Assembly: GCA_033961575.1 (NCBI GenBank)
Contig: CM066732.1
Location: forward strand, 72,640,687 to 72,704,686
Reading direction: 5' to 3'
Origin: Aselliscus stoliczkanus
Taxonomy: Eukaryota > Chordata > Mammalia > Chiroptera > Hipposideridae
DNA length: 64,000 nt
Of the stretch, positions 1-12,800 are shown in pieces. The position numbers and the translations under genes are program-made. The notes under the pieces were generated by a model that saw nothing but the letters and a program-made list of their open reading frames with translations, was not told the DNA's origin and ran no database searches. Position 1 is the stretch's first letter. Each line of letters opens with the position of its first letter.

Positions 1-64
1 CTGACCAGTGAGGGATCCAGTTCTAGAATCACATCCTGGAAGGCCTACATTGTAGGACCACTTC

Positions 65-3000
65 TTCTGGTTTCATTAATTTTCTCTAGTGTTTTCTGTT
101 TTCTAACTCATTGATTTCTGCTTTAATCTTTCTTACATCTTTCCTTGTGCTTCCTTTGAGTTTAATTTGCTCTTCTTTTTATAGTTTACTAATGTGAAAG
201 CTTATATCATGGATTTTAGCCCTTTCTTCTTTTTTAATATAAGCACTTATTTTTCCCTCTAAAGAATCTGTTACATGCATCCCACACATTTGGATATGTT
301 GTATTTTTAAAATTTCACAGTTCAAAATATATTGTAGTTTTTCTTGTGGTTTCTTCTCTGACCCATGACTTATTTATAAATATGTTGTTTAATATCCAAA
401 TGCATGGAGACTTCAGCAATTTTTTTTGCTATTAAAATTTCTAGTTTAATTCTATTGTGGTCAGAAAAATACTTTGTATGTTCAATCTTTATCTATTTAT
501 TAAGACATTATGGTAAAGAATATTGTTTACCTTTGTGAAAGACTTGTGTGCCCTTAAAGAGAATGTTAATCTGTCGTTTTGGGGGTGTAGTTTTCTATAA
601 ATGTCAATTAAGCCAAGTTAGTTTATAGTAGAATTCAAGTCTTTTATATCCTTATTTATTTGCTGTCCACTTATTCTACCATAATTGAGAGATGAGTACT
701 GATTTTTTAGTTATAATTTTTGAGTTCTCTCTTTCTCCTTGTTGTACTACCCATTTTTGCTTTATGAATTTTAAAGCTCTGTTATTAGATACATAAGCAT
801 TTAGGACTGTTCTATCCTCTTAAGTAGTTCAGCTCCTTATCATCATGAAAGGAACCTCTTTACCCTTGGAAATATTTTCTTTTCAGAAATCTGCTTTTTT
901 TTCTTCTTATACTAGTATAGTCATACCACTTTTCTTATGACTAATTGTTGCATTTTTTCCATCGTTTAAAATTTAACTTGTTAGTTTTTAAAATTTAAAA
1001 TGGGTTTCTTGTACATATCATATAGTTGGGGCTTCATTTTCATCCAATTTGACAATTTTTACATTTCTATTGTGCTTAGGCCTTTTATGTTAAGTATAAT
1101 TAGAGATACAGCTGGGCTTAAAGCTACTGCTTTGCTACTTGTTTGCTATTTGTTTCTTCTGCTCTTTGTTCCTTTTTTTTTTAATTTCCTTTGCATTACT
1201 TCAGTATTGAAAAATTTCATTCTATTTTTAATGTCAGTTTCTTAGCTATTTCTATTTTATTTTTATATTTTAGTGGTTCCTCTAGGCATTACAATATATG
1301 TCTTTAATTTATCAGACTACTTTCAATACTATTATATAACATTTCCCCTGTACTGTAAGACCATTACAAAAATGTACTTCAATTTGTTGCCTCCCAGCCT
1401 TGGTACTATTATAGTTATACATTGTACTTTGACATTGGCTATAAACCACACAATCCACTATTGTTATTTTTGCTTTAAAATGCCAATGATCTTTTAAAGA
1501 GATTTTAAATATGAGATAAAGTATGCTTTTGTTTACCATTTGGCAATCTTTATTCCTTTGTGTAGAATGAAACTTTTCTCTGGTATCATTCATTTTCCTT
1601 CTGCTTAAAGAAATTTCTTTCACTTTTTTTTTTTTTTTTAGGACAGGTGGTAGGGATAAATTCTCTACACTTTTATTTTTTTGGAAAAAAAGTCTTTATT
1701 TGCCTTTATTTTTGTAAGACACTTTTTTCTGGCTTAAGAATTCTAGGTGACAATTTCTTTTTTCTTTCAGTAGTATAATGTATCTCCATTGTCTTTCAGT
1801 TTGAATCATTTTTGATAAGGATGCTATCATTTTAATCCTTGTTTCTTTACACATAATGTGTCCTTTTCCCTCCTGACTGCTTTTATGATCTTATCAATGG
1901 GCATTTTGCCATTTGATTCTGATGTGCTTTTTTTTTTTTTTTTTTGGTATTCATTTTGATTGGCATTTACTGAGCTTGGATCTGTGGATTTATATATTTT
2001 TTCATGCAATTTCAAAGATGCCATTGTTTATTTAAATATTTTTTTTGTCTGTTCACTGCTCCTGTAATCTTGTATACTATTTCAGATATATTAGAGTTCC
2101 TGATATTGTTCCATAGATCACTGATTTTTTTTTTTCTTTTATGTTCATATTGAATAGTTTGTTTGATGATGTCCTCAAATCTGCTAATCTTTTCTTTTGC
2201 AGTACTAATATGATGTTGATTTCATCTAGTGTATTTTAAGTTTGAAATATATTTTTTATCTCTAAAAGCTTGGTGTGGTTCTCTTTTTATATATGTATCT
2301 TCCATTTCTCTCTTCAGCATGCTCATATTTTCTCTCCTTTCTTGAAATATGAAACATTTTAAACGTCCTTGTCCACTAGCTCTACCATCTGTTTCTGAGT
2401 CTGTTTGTATTGATTGATATTTCCTCTTGTTATATGTTACAGTTTCCTGCTTTTTGTAGTCCTGGCAATTTTTTATTGGATGCTAGACATTGTAAATCGT
2501 ACATTCCTGGTGCTGGACTTTGTTTTTCTTTTAATATTGTTGGATTTTATTTTGGTGTTCAGTATAGCTACTTTTTATCGGTTGGGACATTTTGAGGTCT
2601 ACTTTTAATTTTGTTAGGCCTTTAATCTATAGCTAATGTCACTCCATTATTTAGGCAATACACTTTTGAAGATTTTACTTGATGCTTGATTTATTATAAG
2701 ACCTTTTCACTCTGGCTGGTGGGAACACAAACTATTCCCAGCACTGTGTGCTTAAGAATTGTTCTGACTACTCTCTTCCAGAAGCTTTTCTCTACTGTGT
2801 AGTTATCTCAGCACAGACTCAAAAGGACCCCTCTGCAGATTCCTAGAGCTCTCTTATTGTGCAGCTCTCTCCTTTCCTGTACTCTACCCTACAAATTCTA
2901 GCTGTCTTGACTTTCCTCGGCTCTCATCTCTGTCTCCTCAGTTTAGCAAGACTGCCCAGCTCTTTTTTAACTTCCTACTCCTATCCCCCTCATTGTAGCC

Positions 3001-3200
3001 TGGTAACTGCCTCCCAGGATATAAGCTTTAGCAATAATAGGACTCATTTTTCTTGTTTGTCTTCTTTCATGGATTACAGTCCTGTCTTACATTTTGTCTG
3101 AAAATTGTCATTTTATATGTTTTTCTGGATTTTCTAAATTGTTTATGGTCAGAAAATAAATCTGATCCATGTTACTCCATCTTGGCAACTAGCAAATTAT
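65..3200 (-). mobile_element. Old LINE-1 remnant, antisense
   Basis: T-rich sequence that reads, on the minus strand, as a diverged LINE-1. The left part matches the endonuclease region of ORF2 (the complement of the usual 'attgtggtcagaaaaatac' phrase lies near 454). Later parts resemble ORF1 and a 5' end; the 2700-3100 stretch resembles 12320-12800 in the same orientation. No frame is open for more than about 100 codons and stops are frequent, so it is long dead. It may be more than one fragment, since internal boundaries are not visible. The subfamily (L1M or HAL1-like) is a guess. Confidence 0.6.
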
Positions 3201-3249
3201 GTATTTTTAAAGAAATACATAGTTTCTGTTTAAAACTTTTTAAATTTAA

Positions 3250-3822
3250 TTTTTATTAAAATTTATTGGGGTGACAATGGTCAACAAAACTACATAGGTT
3301 TCAAGTGTACAATTCTATAATATATCATTTATGTATTGCATTATGTGTTCACCACCGGACTCAGTTCTTCCATCACCATATATTTGACCCCATTTGTGCT
3401 CACCTACCATTCCCCCTCCCGCCTTACTCTCTGGTAACCACTAAACTGTTGTCTGTGTCTATGAGTTTTTGTTTCTCTGTTTGTCTTGTTCCTTTGTTAC
3501 CTTCAGTTTTATATTCTACATATCAGTGAAGTCTTATGGTCCTTGACTTTTTCTGTCTGACTTATTTTACTTAGCATAATAATGTCACGATCCATCCATG
3601 TTGTTGCAAATGGCATAATTTCATCTTTTCTTATGACAGAATAGTATTCCATTGTGTATATATACCACATCTTCTTTATCCACTCATCTATCAAAGGTCA
3701 CTTTGGTTGTTTCCATGTCTTGGCCACCATAAATAAAGCTACAATGAACATTGAGCACATATATCTTTACGGATTTTTTCGTTATATACCCAGGAGAAGG
3801 ATTGCTGGGTCATATGGTAGAC
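3250..3822 (-). mobile_element. LINE-1 3' end, antisense (left arm of an inverted repeat)
   Basis: The plus strand begins with the complement of a LINE-1 3' terminus (AATAAATTTTAAT-type end near 3250-3270), followed by the 3' UTR and the ORF2 C-terminus (complement of the '[11 protein letters not shown]' stretch at about 3640-3660). It stops abruptly at 3822, where sense LINE-1 sequence starts. The same terminal 570 bases occur in the opposite orientation at about 5750-6330, so the two pieces make inverted arms. The element is 5'-truncated and non-coding. Confidence 0.8.
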
Positions 3823-6330
3823 CAATATCTCTGATGAATACAGATGCAAAAATCCTAAACAAAACTCTAGCAAATCGAATATAACAATGCATTATATATC
3901 ATGATCAAGTGGGGTTCATTCCAGGGGTACAAGGATGGTTCAACATACACAAATCGATCAATGTGATACACCATGTAAATAAGTAAAAGATAAAAATCAT
4001 ATGATTACATCAATAGATGTAGAAAAAGAATTTGACAAGATATAACATCCATTTCTGACTAAAACACTTAATAAATTGGGACTAGAAGGAAAATACCTTA
4101 TCATGAAAAGGCCATATATAATAAACCCTCAGCTAATATCATAATTAATGGTAAAAAGCCTTTTGCTCTATGTTCAGGAACGAGACAGGGTTGTCCCCTA
4201 TCACCACTGTTATTCAACATAGTATTGGAAGTCCTAGCCAGAGCAATAAGGCAGAGAAAGAAATAAAAGGCATCCAAATTGGGATTGAAGAAGTTGAATT
4301 GTCACTGTTTGTAGATGACATGATTCTTTATACAGAAAACCATAAAGACTCCACCAAAAAGCTATTAGAAACAATAAATGAATACAGTAAAATTGCTGGC
4401 TACAAAATCAGCATACAAAAATCCATTGCATTCCAATATCTTAACAACAAAATTTCAGAAAAAGAAAGAAAAAAACCCAAACCACAACAATTATTTTTGT
4501 AACTGTAACAAAAAGAATAAAATACCTAGGAATAAACTTAACAAAGGATGTGAAGGACCTATAGGTCCTTCACTATAAGACATTTTTAAAAGAAACTAAA
4601 GAAGACACAAAGAAATGGAAAGACATTCCATGTTCATGGATTAGAAGGGTCAACATAGTTAAAATGGCCATATTACCCAAAGCAATATACAGATCTAATG
4701 CAATCCCCATCAAAACCCCAATGCCATTTTTAAAGAAATAGAACAAAAAAAATCATCAGATTTGTATGGAATCACAAAAGACCCCAAATAGCTAAAGCAA
4801 TCCTAAGAAAAAAGAATAATGCTGAAGATATCACACACCCTGACTTCAGCTTGTGCTACAGAGCAACAATAATCAAAACAGCATGATATTAGCAGAAAAA
4901 CAGACACACAGACCAATGAAATAGAATTGAAAACCCAGAAATAAACCCACATAAATATGGATAGATAATTTTTGACAAAGGGGCCAAAAACATACAATGG
5001 AGAAAAGAAAGCCTCTTCAATAAATGCTGCTGGGAGAACTGGAAAGCCATGTCTAAAAGAATGAAACTAGACTGCTATTTGTTACCATATACCAATATTA
5101 ACTCAAAATGGATCAAAGACCCAAACCAACACCTAAAACAATAACTGCATAGAAGAAAGCATAGGTACTAAACTTATGGACCTTGGGTTCAAAGAGCATT
5201 TTATGAATTTGACCTCAAAAGCAAGGGAAGTAAAAGCTAAAATAAATGAATGGGACTATATTAAATTAAAAAGCTTCTGCACAGCAAAAGAAACCATCAA
5301 GAAAATAAAGAGGCAACCAACAAAATGGGAGTAGGTTTTTGCAAACAACGCCTCCAATAAGGGGCTAATATCCAAAATATATAAGGAACTCATGCAATTC
5401 AAGAGCAAAAAACAAAAAACAAAAAACAAGCAATCCAATTAAAAAATGGGCAGAGGACCTGAATACACATTTCTCCAAAGAGGACATACACATGGCCAAT
5501 ACACATATGAAAAGATGCTCAACATAACTAATCATCAGAGAAATGCAAATATAAACTACAATGAGATATCACCTCACACCAGTTAGAATGGCTATCATCA
5601 ACAAGACAAATACTAACAAGTGTTGGAGAGGCTGTGGAGAAAAAGGAACCCTCATACAGTGTTGGTGGGAATGCAGATTGGTGCAGCCACTATGGAAGAC
5701 AGTGTGGAGGTCCTCAAAAAATTAAAAATAGAATTACCATATGATCCAGCAATCCCTCTCCTGGGTATAACCAAAAAATCTGAAAGCACTTATCTGTAAT
5801 GACATATGTACTCCTATGTTCATTGCAGCTTTATTTATGGTGGCCAAGACATGGAAACAACCAGTGTCCTTTGCTAATGATTGAATAAAGAAGATGTGGT
5901 ATATGTACACAATGGGATACTATTCTGTCATAAGAAACGATGAAATAATGCCATTTGCGACAACATGGATGGATCTTGACATTATTATGCTAAGTGATAT
6001 AACTCAGATGGAAAAAGTCAAGAACCATATGATTTCACTGATATTGTGGTATATAAAACTGAAAACAACAAAAGAACAAGAAAAACAAATGAAAAAACAA
6101 AACTCATAGACACAGACAATAGATTAGTGATTACCACAGGGTAAGGGGGGAGAGGGATGGTAAAAGAGGGTAAAAGAGATCAAATATATGGTGATGGAAG
6201 GAGAACTGACTCTAGGTGGTGAATACACAATGTGATATATAGATGATGTATTACAGAATTGTACACTTTAAATCTATGTAACTTTGTGAACAATTGTCAC
6301 CCCAGTAAATTTTAATTAAAAAAAAAAAAT
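3823..6330 (+). mobile_element. LINE-1, 5'-truncated in the reverse transcriptase domain, sense
   Basis: Sense LINE-1 starting inside the ORF2 reverse transcriptase ('SLMNTDAKILNKTLANRI', 3820-3882) and running through the polymerase motif, the C-terminal Cys/His segment (near 5620-5690) and the 3' UTR to an A-run at 6320-6329. The catalytic YADD is altered to FVDD (codons near 4308-4322). Frames are broken by many stops and shifts. The 3' UTR contains a purine tract with G-runs (about 6138-6170). Confidence 0.85.
4170..4502 (+). pseudogene. LINE-1 ORF2 fragment (reverse transcriptase), broken
   Basis: A 110-codon open stretch within the 3823-6330 LINE-1 that covers the conserved palm motif of the ORF2 reverse transcriptase. 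The residues 'LFVDDMILYTENHKDS' align to the family's usual 'LYADDMILY' segment, so the first two residues of the catalytic YADD box have changed while both aspartates remain. A frameshift lies upstream: the preceding [16 protein letters not shown] stretch is out of frame. It cannot make a working enzyme. Confidence 0.85.
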
Positions 6331-6459
6331 CATTGTTTTGAAGAAAAACTTACACTGTCAGACTACTGTGCTTAGACTACTGTGTCAGACTACTGTAAAC
6401 TTAAAGTGAGACTCTGTAGTCATTCAGCAATGAACCAGTTTTATTTGGATCACATTTTT

Positions 6460-6886
6460 TTTTTTAAAGATTTTATTGGGGAATTGGGAGAGAGGAACAG
6501 CATTGGGGAATCAGGGAAGGAGAACAGACAAGTTGCTGTCCTTTTGTTCTTCAGTCTAGTTTTGGAGGACATTGCTTCACTGACCCATATTGGTATCATC
6601 ATTGCACTCTTCTTGGGTGAGGCAGATCGGTCGCCGGCCTCTGGAAGGCAGCTCACAGCTGCTCTTGGCAGCTCACACCGGCTGCCAGCCGCTCACGCTG
6701 GCTCACTGTAGCATATGGCAGTCTACTGCTGCTGACCCAGGGACTCACAGCAGCCCAGCTCCAGGTGGAGCTGTTGTTCACCATCTTAGCTGTAGAGGGC
6801 AGTGTCTGGCCCTCATATGCGGGATCGGAACAAGAACTGCTGGCTTTCCAAGCCAGCTCTTAACCAACGCGCCACTCGGCTGGCCC
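6460..6886 (-). mobile_element. Long tRNA-derived SINE (family A, about 427 bp)
   Basis: The minus strand begins at 6886 with a GGGCCAGCCGAGTGGC head, a tRNA-like A box (GAGTGGCGCGTTGG) and a B-box-like segment, then a 'GAGGGCCAG' motif, a body rich in AGCTCAC/GCTGCTG modules and a poly(A) tail (poly-T at 6460-6465 on the plus strand). It is flanked by TTGGATCACATTTTT (6445-6459) and TTGGGTCACATTTTT (6887-6901), a 15-bp target duplication with one mismatch. Its head matches the short family-A copies at 15238, 49610 and 58881. Open frames across it are not genes. Confidence 0.9.
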
Positions 6887-7109
6887 TTGGGTCACATTTT
6901 TAAAACATATAGATGCCAGGCAAGGGAGTAAATACCTGTTTATATCTAAATAATTTCAAGCTAGTGAATTAGGGTTTTATTTACCTTGTCAAAGTTAACT
7001 GTTGGCAGTGTATATGTTATTTTTCTAAAATCATGTTTAAATTTCACACATTTGTCTCTTCATAAAAGGGACTTCAATTTGATCTTACATGCACTAAAAC
7101 TATAATCAA

Positions 7110-7265
7110 GGGCCGGCCGAATGACTCAGTTGGTTAAGAGCTCGCTCAAGAGTGCAAGCTGAGTTCTGAGCAACAGCGGTTCAAGGCCAGCCCGAGCTGA
7201 GTTGCCGTTGAACTGCCAACAGGTGGCAGGATGGCTCAGCTAGAAAACAAAAACAACAACAACAA
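7110..7265 (+). mobile_element. Short tRNA-derived SINE (family B)
   Basis: Starts GGGCCGGCCGAATGACTC, has a tRNA-like A box, a B-box-like GGTTCAAGGCC, a 'GCCAACAGGTGGCAGGATGG' body and an A-rich tail with AAC repeats. It is flanked by AAAACTATAATCAA (7096-7109) and AAAACTGTAATCAA (7266-7279). It is the same family as the copies at 18754-18900 and 48918-49062. Confidence 0.92.
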
Positions 7266-7279
7266 AAAACTGTAATCAA

Positions 7280-8990
7280 ATCCCAAACGTCACTTTAACA
7301 AATAATCGTTCTATTAAAATAGTGAGTCACAAATTAGCTAGTTTTTCCCCAATTCTAGTAAAAAATTAGTAAGGAAACATAAAACATATGTATAATATAT
7401 AGAATAACTTCCTAAAAAAATCACTCTTTTAGAAGAAGACAAAGAACTGTTTTTGGAACTATTTCTTTTAAGAAACTAGCTACATTAAAAATAATGGTGT
7501 ATTTTTTTTATATTGTTTCTTATCAAAGACTTTCCTATGCAATTCCTCTATTTCAATTTCCCCTGATAATCTGGAAGATAGAAAGATAAGTATTTTTTAT
7601 TACTCAGTCACTTTTAGCTTATCCTACTTTGCTTTCAGAACAAAAGGCAGTGAAAATTTAAAGGCCATCACACATATCCTGGGAATAGAGCTAAATTACA
7701 GAATGTTGAAACACACAAAAACAGACATAACAAATTTCAAAGAGATTTTGATGACAGAAACAAGTAGTCCTGTAGTCAGTATAAATCGGTGGTGAAAGAT
7801 TAATGGAGATCTTTACTGTTGTCACAAAGAAAAACTCAGAATAAATATTGTACAGTAGAAGTTACAAGCCTGTTGGAAGAGGCTCCAATCAGAGTCTAAA
7901 TCTTTGACTCATTTGCTGGTTATCTTTAACTTCATTGATTCTTTTATGAATGTAACAAAGCACTTTGGTGAGGAATGCTGCCACTAGACTTGCTGTATGT
8001 TGCCTTTTCATGTCACCCTGTGTCATTAAATCTTTAATCTCTTCAGGAGTATCTAATTTGCTGCAGCTACTAGCTCATATTGTCCATCTTTACTTCCTGA
8101 GGAATTAAAATCAGGAGAGGTATTGCCACAGTCTTATAAGGAGTCTCCATATCTGCTATTCTTTTCCAGGATATAAGAAATGACTGTCTTAAATGTGATG
8201 TGCAAGTTTGTTGAAATGATTCATGAATAATTGGGGCATTCCTGATATCATCATAGCGCTTATGTGTTCAAAAAGAAAAAGATTCTTTGAAAGTGTGCTT
8301 CCCCCAGTAAACTGATTTTGTATCAGTTTGATAGCTAGATACTATGTATCAGATGATAGCTAGCTACTAAAGTGGCCCCAGATCCTTAATAAAGAAGCTG
8401 TGGTCAGGCAACCATTCTCAAGTCCTGTGGACTCACAAGAGGGTCAGAAGCCATAGAGAAAGAGGAAGGAGAAGACGGTAAAGCAAGGACTTGAATGAAG
8501 CAGGTGCCAGGGACCACACCTGGCCCCCTCTCTACAGAATTTCTAGGCTGGATCAGTTCGAGGTGCGAAGTTTTAACTTTATATGACATACAGGGTTTGA
8601 GTATTGCCCTGCACTACACATTTCAGTGACTGAATGAGACATTTCTTTTGGCTAAAAGTGACCTGAGGACTTTTTAGTACTTGAGAGTAGTCAGAAAAAA
8701 GTTAAGGGATTTTCTTGAGATTTCATCCTTGGGCAGAGGAAGAACTATCCAAAAGAGCAAGTTGAATGGTATGTGTGTGTGTGTGTAAAGGGAGGCGGCA
8801 AAGGATAACAGTGGTAGAAATCAGTTTGTACCCTATGAGGTGATACTTAATCAAGTAAATTGTTATATTTCTGGAGCGGCCTGGGTAAAGTTCCACCTAA
8901 TACTTAAACGAAGTTGTCTGGTTCTTCTAGATAAAATAACTACTCTGTTACGAGAAAGTAAGCATCTTGGGCATCAATTTGGTGTCTTTT
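7280..8990. other. No recognised feature (unique-looking sequence)
   Basis: AT-rich sequence without a recognisable gene or repeat, apart from a short (TG)n tract at about 8771-8788. The 61-codon frame at 8404-8589 on the minus strand has no familiar motif and looks random. Confidence 0.5.
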
Positions 8991-8999
8991 TTGCTAACA

Positions 9000-9295
9000 C
9001 ATAATGCAATGTTTGTCATATAATAGGTGCTCAATAAACATTTGTTGGATGAACAGCTACTTAGAGGTAGTATCACTCAGTGTTTCAGAAATTAAGGTTT
9101 GCATTTACAGAAACCTGGGTTCAAATCCCAGCTTTCCCATTTGCTAGCTCTGTCATTTTAGACAATTTTTAATGTTTCTCTGTGCCTCAGATTCCTGCAT
9201 GAGTAGTTCTACCTCACTAGCCTTTTTTCAAAATTACATGAGGCAATGTAATAGGATATAAGCACATGACATAGTAAGTGCTCAATATGTAATAG
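9000..9295 (+). repeat. MIR SINE, old mammalian
   Basis: Contains the MIR core phrase 'CTGGGTTCAAATCCCAGC' (9115-9132), the following CTGTGCCTCAG segment and a tail-like 'AGTAAGTGCTCAATA' (9274-9288). Just upstream, 'TAGGTGCTCAATAAACATT' (9025-9043) is a second MIR/L2-type 3' end. Strongly diverged and non-coding. Confidence 0.7.
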
Positions 9296-9408
9296 ACATA
9301 GCTTAGTTTTTGTAAACTCTTGACACATCTCAAAGCTCTCTCATAAAGATGTTAGTGTTGATTTGAGTTGAATTTTAGCAAAAATAAAAAGTTAAGTGGT
9401 GATTAAAT

Positions 9409-9519
9409 TCCCTCCCCCTCTCCTTTCCCTCCCTCCCTTCCTTCCTTCCTTCCTTCCTTCCTTCCTTCCTTCCTTCCTTCCTTCCTTCTTTCCTTCCTTC
9501 CTTCCTTCCTTCCCTCCCA
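9409..9519. repeat. (CCTT)n microsatellite
   Basis: About 110 bases of CCTTC/CCCTC repeats, interrupted by a single TT. Both strands give long low-complexity frames (Pro-Ser-Phe-Leu or Lys-Glu-Gly-Arg repeats) that are artefacts of the repeat. Confidence 0.97.
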
Positions 9520-11440
9520 ATTTAACTATATTACCTTGGAAGAGGATGATGAAGCCGAAACAGATCCAGAGAGAGAAACCAGAAAGAGTTTTATAGTTTG
9601 TTGTACTCATAGTTCCTTGGAGAGAACAGTGCTCCACTCAAGGCTACTCAGGGGAAACACAGTATCAGTAATGAGGCAGAGGGCGGGAGGGGAGCTATGG
9701 ACGAGCACCTTTATTGTGGTTTCTGAGGGAAGGAAAATATGAGGCAGGGCCAGCACGTTTAGAATTGGCAATTTGAATAAGTTCAGTGGGCTGTGGGGCA
9801 TAGGGGCTGTCCCTGCTTGCCTTGCTTGTACCTGGCCCTATCACAATTAGAGCAGGTGTGCAGTCGCCTGGAGTGTGAGAGCCTATATGGAGGTGGTTGG
9901 GGTGTAGACTTAATTGGCAACTAAGGAGGGGAAATGGCCAGCCTCTAGCTATGGCCACAAAGCTGGGTCAAAACAGCATTTAAAAACCTATATTACACTA
10001 CATAGAGTGAAATGTTAGCAGGAACGGGGACTGAGGCTTTTACCAGGTAGGAGAATCGGCCATGTATCCATTGTAAGCGCTAAATGCTGCAAAGGCACTC
10101 TCATAGAAGACCAAGGCTCGCACAGCCCAATGCCATTATCCTCAGTTCTCTTTCAACGTTTGAAAACTCCCTCCTCAGGAGTGAGCAAAAGGATTATTGT
10201 TACTTAGTGTTTGCTTAGCACAGCACATCTGGGAAACGTTTCAGACTGTCTTATGAACGTTGCTGAAGAAAGTAGATGTTGTAACTATGTGTATTTATAC
10301 ATATTTATTGAGCATTTTTCCTCTTAAAACCACTGGATTTGGGTAAATCATAGATTGGAGCAAAAATATTAAGCCCTTCAGATTTTCAATTCACTCTTCT
10401 CTCTACTGCCCAGCTGTATGTCCTTGAGCAAAGTGGGAATTGAGGAAACATGGAGCGACTACTCATATTATATGTCATTTTTCTTTTGTTTGTTTTTTTG
10501 TTTTGTTTTTGGGGAAAAGGGGAGAAAACAAGGAGTTTGAGATAGGGAGTAAAAAGTTCAATACAGTGTGTAGATTTGTATTGTTTACTACAGTAGAAAA
10601 CATAAGTTCTCTTGCCTATTTTTAAAAAATGCATCTCTGAATGTGTCTCCCATATTCTTATAATGAATAACAACTACATTAGTATTCGAAAGGAACTCTT
10701 GGTTATTAGATTTCTGTAGCAAAGAATAGTTTCAAAAAACCTAACTTTGCTTTTTAAGACTGTTTGCAATCTTGACATATTTTCATGTTGCTGACACCAA
10801 AATTATTTTTAGTTCAACTGGCCACAGCTGGGAATAAACCTAGATTCTTTTAAGTATACATACTATATAAACATCTAATTATATAGCCAATGTAAAGATA
10901 TGGTCTATGGCTTTTTACACAATCTGTGGTAAGAAGGAAATTAAAATATTATGAAAGCTAGTTTGTAAGATTCCTGTTACCAGACAGATATGTCAAATTT
11001 ATTCACATAAAAAATGCATTTCATTTTAAATCGTAGAGTCACTAAGTAAATACTGTTACAGTGTGCAAATAATTCAAATAAGACGTATACATTTACGAAT
11101 ATACTTACCTAGCAAATGAAAAGAGAATGAGCTGCAGGAGTGTTTGTAATAACACATATAGCCTGCCATGTTCACAGAGAACATTTTATTTATAATGTGT
11201 GAAACATTAAAGAATTATGGAGTGTTAAAAGAGTACTCACAGGAGTAATTTTGACCTCCCTAGGGTTCAATTTCCTCAATTGAAAAAGAGGGGGATATAT
11301 TAAATAATCTCTAACACTTCTTTTATTATAAATTACCATGATTCATTTTTATGTTATTTTTTTATTTAGAAAAATTAGGTAAAATGTATGGTGTAAAATA
11401 TGGATTTCATTGTATAACAGAAAATTGTGAACTTTTTCTT
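9520..11440. other. No recognised feature
   Basis: Moderately AT-rich sequence with no gene-like frame over about 95 codons and no repeat family that I can name. The 87- and 95-codon minus-strand frames (9695-9958, 10386-10673) show no domain motif. Confidence 0.5.
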
Positions 11441-11449
11441 GAGATGACC

Positions 11450-12800
11450 TTTTTATTCATATAGCTTTGTTGAAGTTTAATTGATACACAATAAACTGTA
11501 CCTATTTAAAGTGCACAACTGGAAAAGGTTTGATATTTATATATGTCTATGAAATCATCCTTACGCCTTTGGTATGATCCCTCTTCCATCCTTCCTTGTC
11601 CTTTTCCTGCCCATGTCCAGGCAATCATTGATCTATTTCTGTTGCTATAGTTCAGTTAGCATTTTATAGAATTTTATATAAATGGGACCATACAGTATGT
11701 GCACTTATTTTACGTCTGGCTTCTGTCACTCAGCATAATTATTTTGAGATTCACTTGTGTTATGTCATATATCAATCGTTTAATTCTTTATACTGCTGAG
11801 TATTATTCCACTTTAAGAATTTGTCTTCTCACCTGGTGATAGATATTTGCATTATTTTCAGGTTTTATCTATAACAAACACATGAACATTTCTGTATGTC
11901 TTTGTATGAACATATGCTTTCTCTTGGATCAATATGTAAAAGGGAATGGCTAGATTATATGGTAGATGTCTTTTAAGAAACCATAAAACTCTTTTCCAAA
12001 ATGATTGTAGTATTTTACGTTCCCTCCATTATTTCATGAAAATTCCAATTGTTTCACATTATCAACACTGGTATGATCAGTCATTTAAATTGGAGCCATC
12101 TGAGTGGGTGTGAGGTTTACCTCATTATGGTTTTAATTTGCATCTTCATAATGACATATGATGTTGAACATCTTTTCATGTGCTTATTTGGCCTCTGTAT
12201 ATCTTTGAAGTGTCTGTTCAGATTTATTCTTCAATTTTTAATTGGATTGTTTGTTCTCTTATTATTGAGTTTTTAGAGCATATAATTCTTTATATATTGT
12301 GGATATTCTTACTTGTAAGGCTTGTTAGGTATGACTGCAGCAGTGCTTGTCTAAGATCCATTATCCCCCACACACAGGTAAGACCCTTCTGTGTTCTCCC
12401 CGCAGTGCCCTGTGAATCATGGGGTTTCCCAGTCTGGTCAGTGGGAATAGGTACTATTCCTGGTCCCATGTGAAAACCAGGCTTGGTTATCTCTAGTTTT
12501 TGGGAGTAGTTCTTTCCCTGGCCTTGGATAATTTCCTTAGGAACACGTGTTGATCTATAATCAGCTGAATACTTGAGAGGTACTCTCTGCAGGTCTATGC
12601 AGCTTTCTCCTCTCTGGTACTCTGTCCTGAGAATTCTCGTCACTTTGATCTTCTCAACTCAGGGAGTCTGCTGGGCACTTTTTGGTCTCCCCTTTCCTGC
12701 GTCATTGTTGAAAACCCAGGACAGTAAGCTGAGGAAATTTGGGGGCTTAGCTTGTTTGCCTCCTGTCTCTTAGGGATCACTGTCCTTTGTTATCTGATGT
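11450..12800 (-). mobile_element. Old LINE-1, antisense, 3' end joined to 5'-like sequence
   Basis: From 11460 the complement of an old LINE-1 3' UTR ('TTGAAGTTTAATTGATACAC' on the plus strand) passes into the ORF2 C-terminus (near 12100-12290: 'GAGGTTTACCTCATTATGG', then 'TGATGTTGAACATCTTTTCA'). From about 12320 it turns into a GC-richer part that resembles 2700-3100, probably a LINE-1 5' region. The body between is missing, so this is an internally deleted or composite remnant. Confidence 0.65.

Noticed and set aside
3250..6330. Twin-priming inversion of one LINE-1
   Set aside because: In twin priming the inverted piece is sequence upstream of the sense piece; here it is the 3' end again, so two copies of the same region are present.
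9392..9637. Frames with Lys-Glu-Gly-Arg or Pro-Ser-Phe-Leu repeats
   Set aside because: Translation of the (CCTT)n microsatellite.
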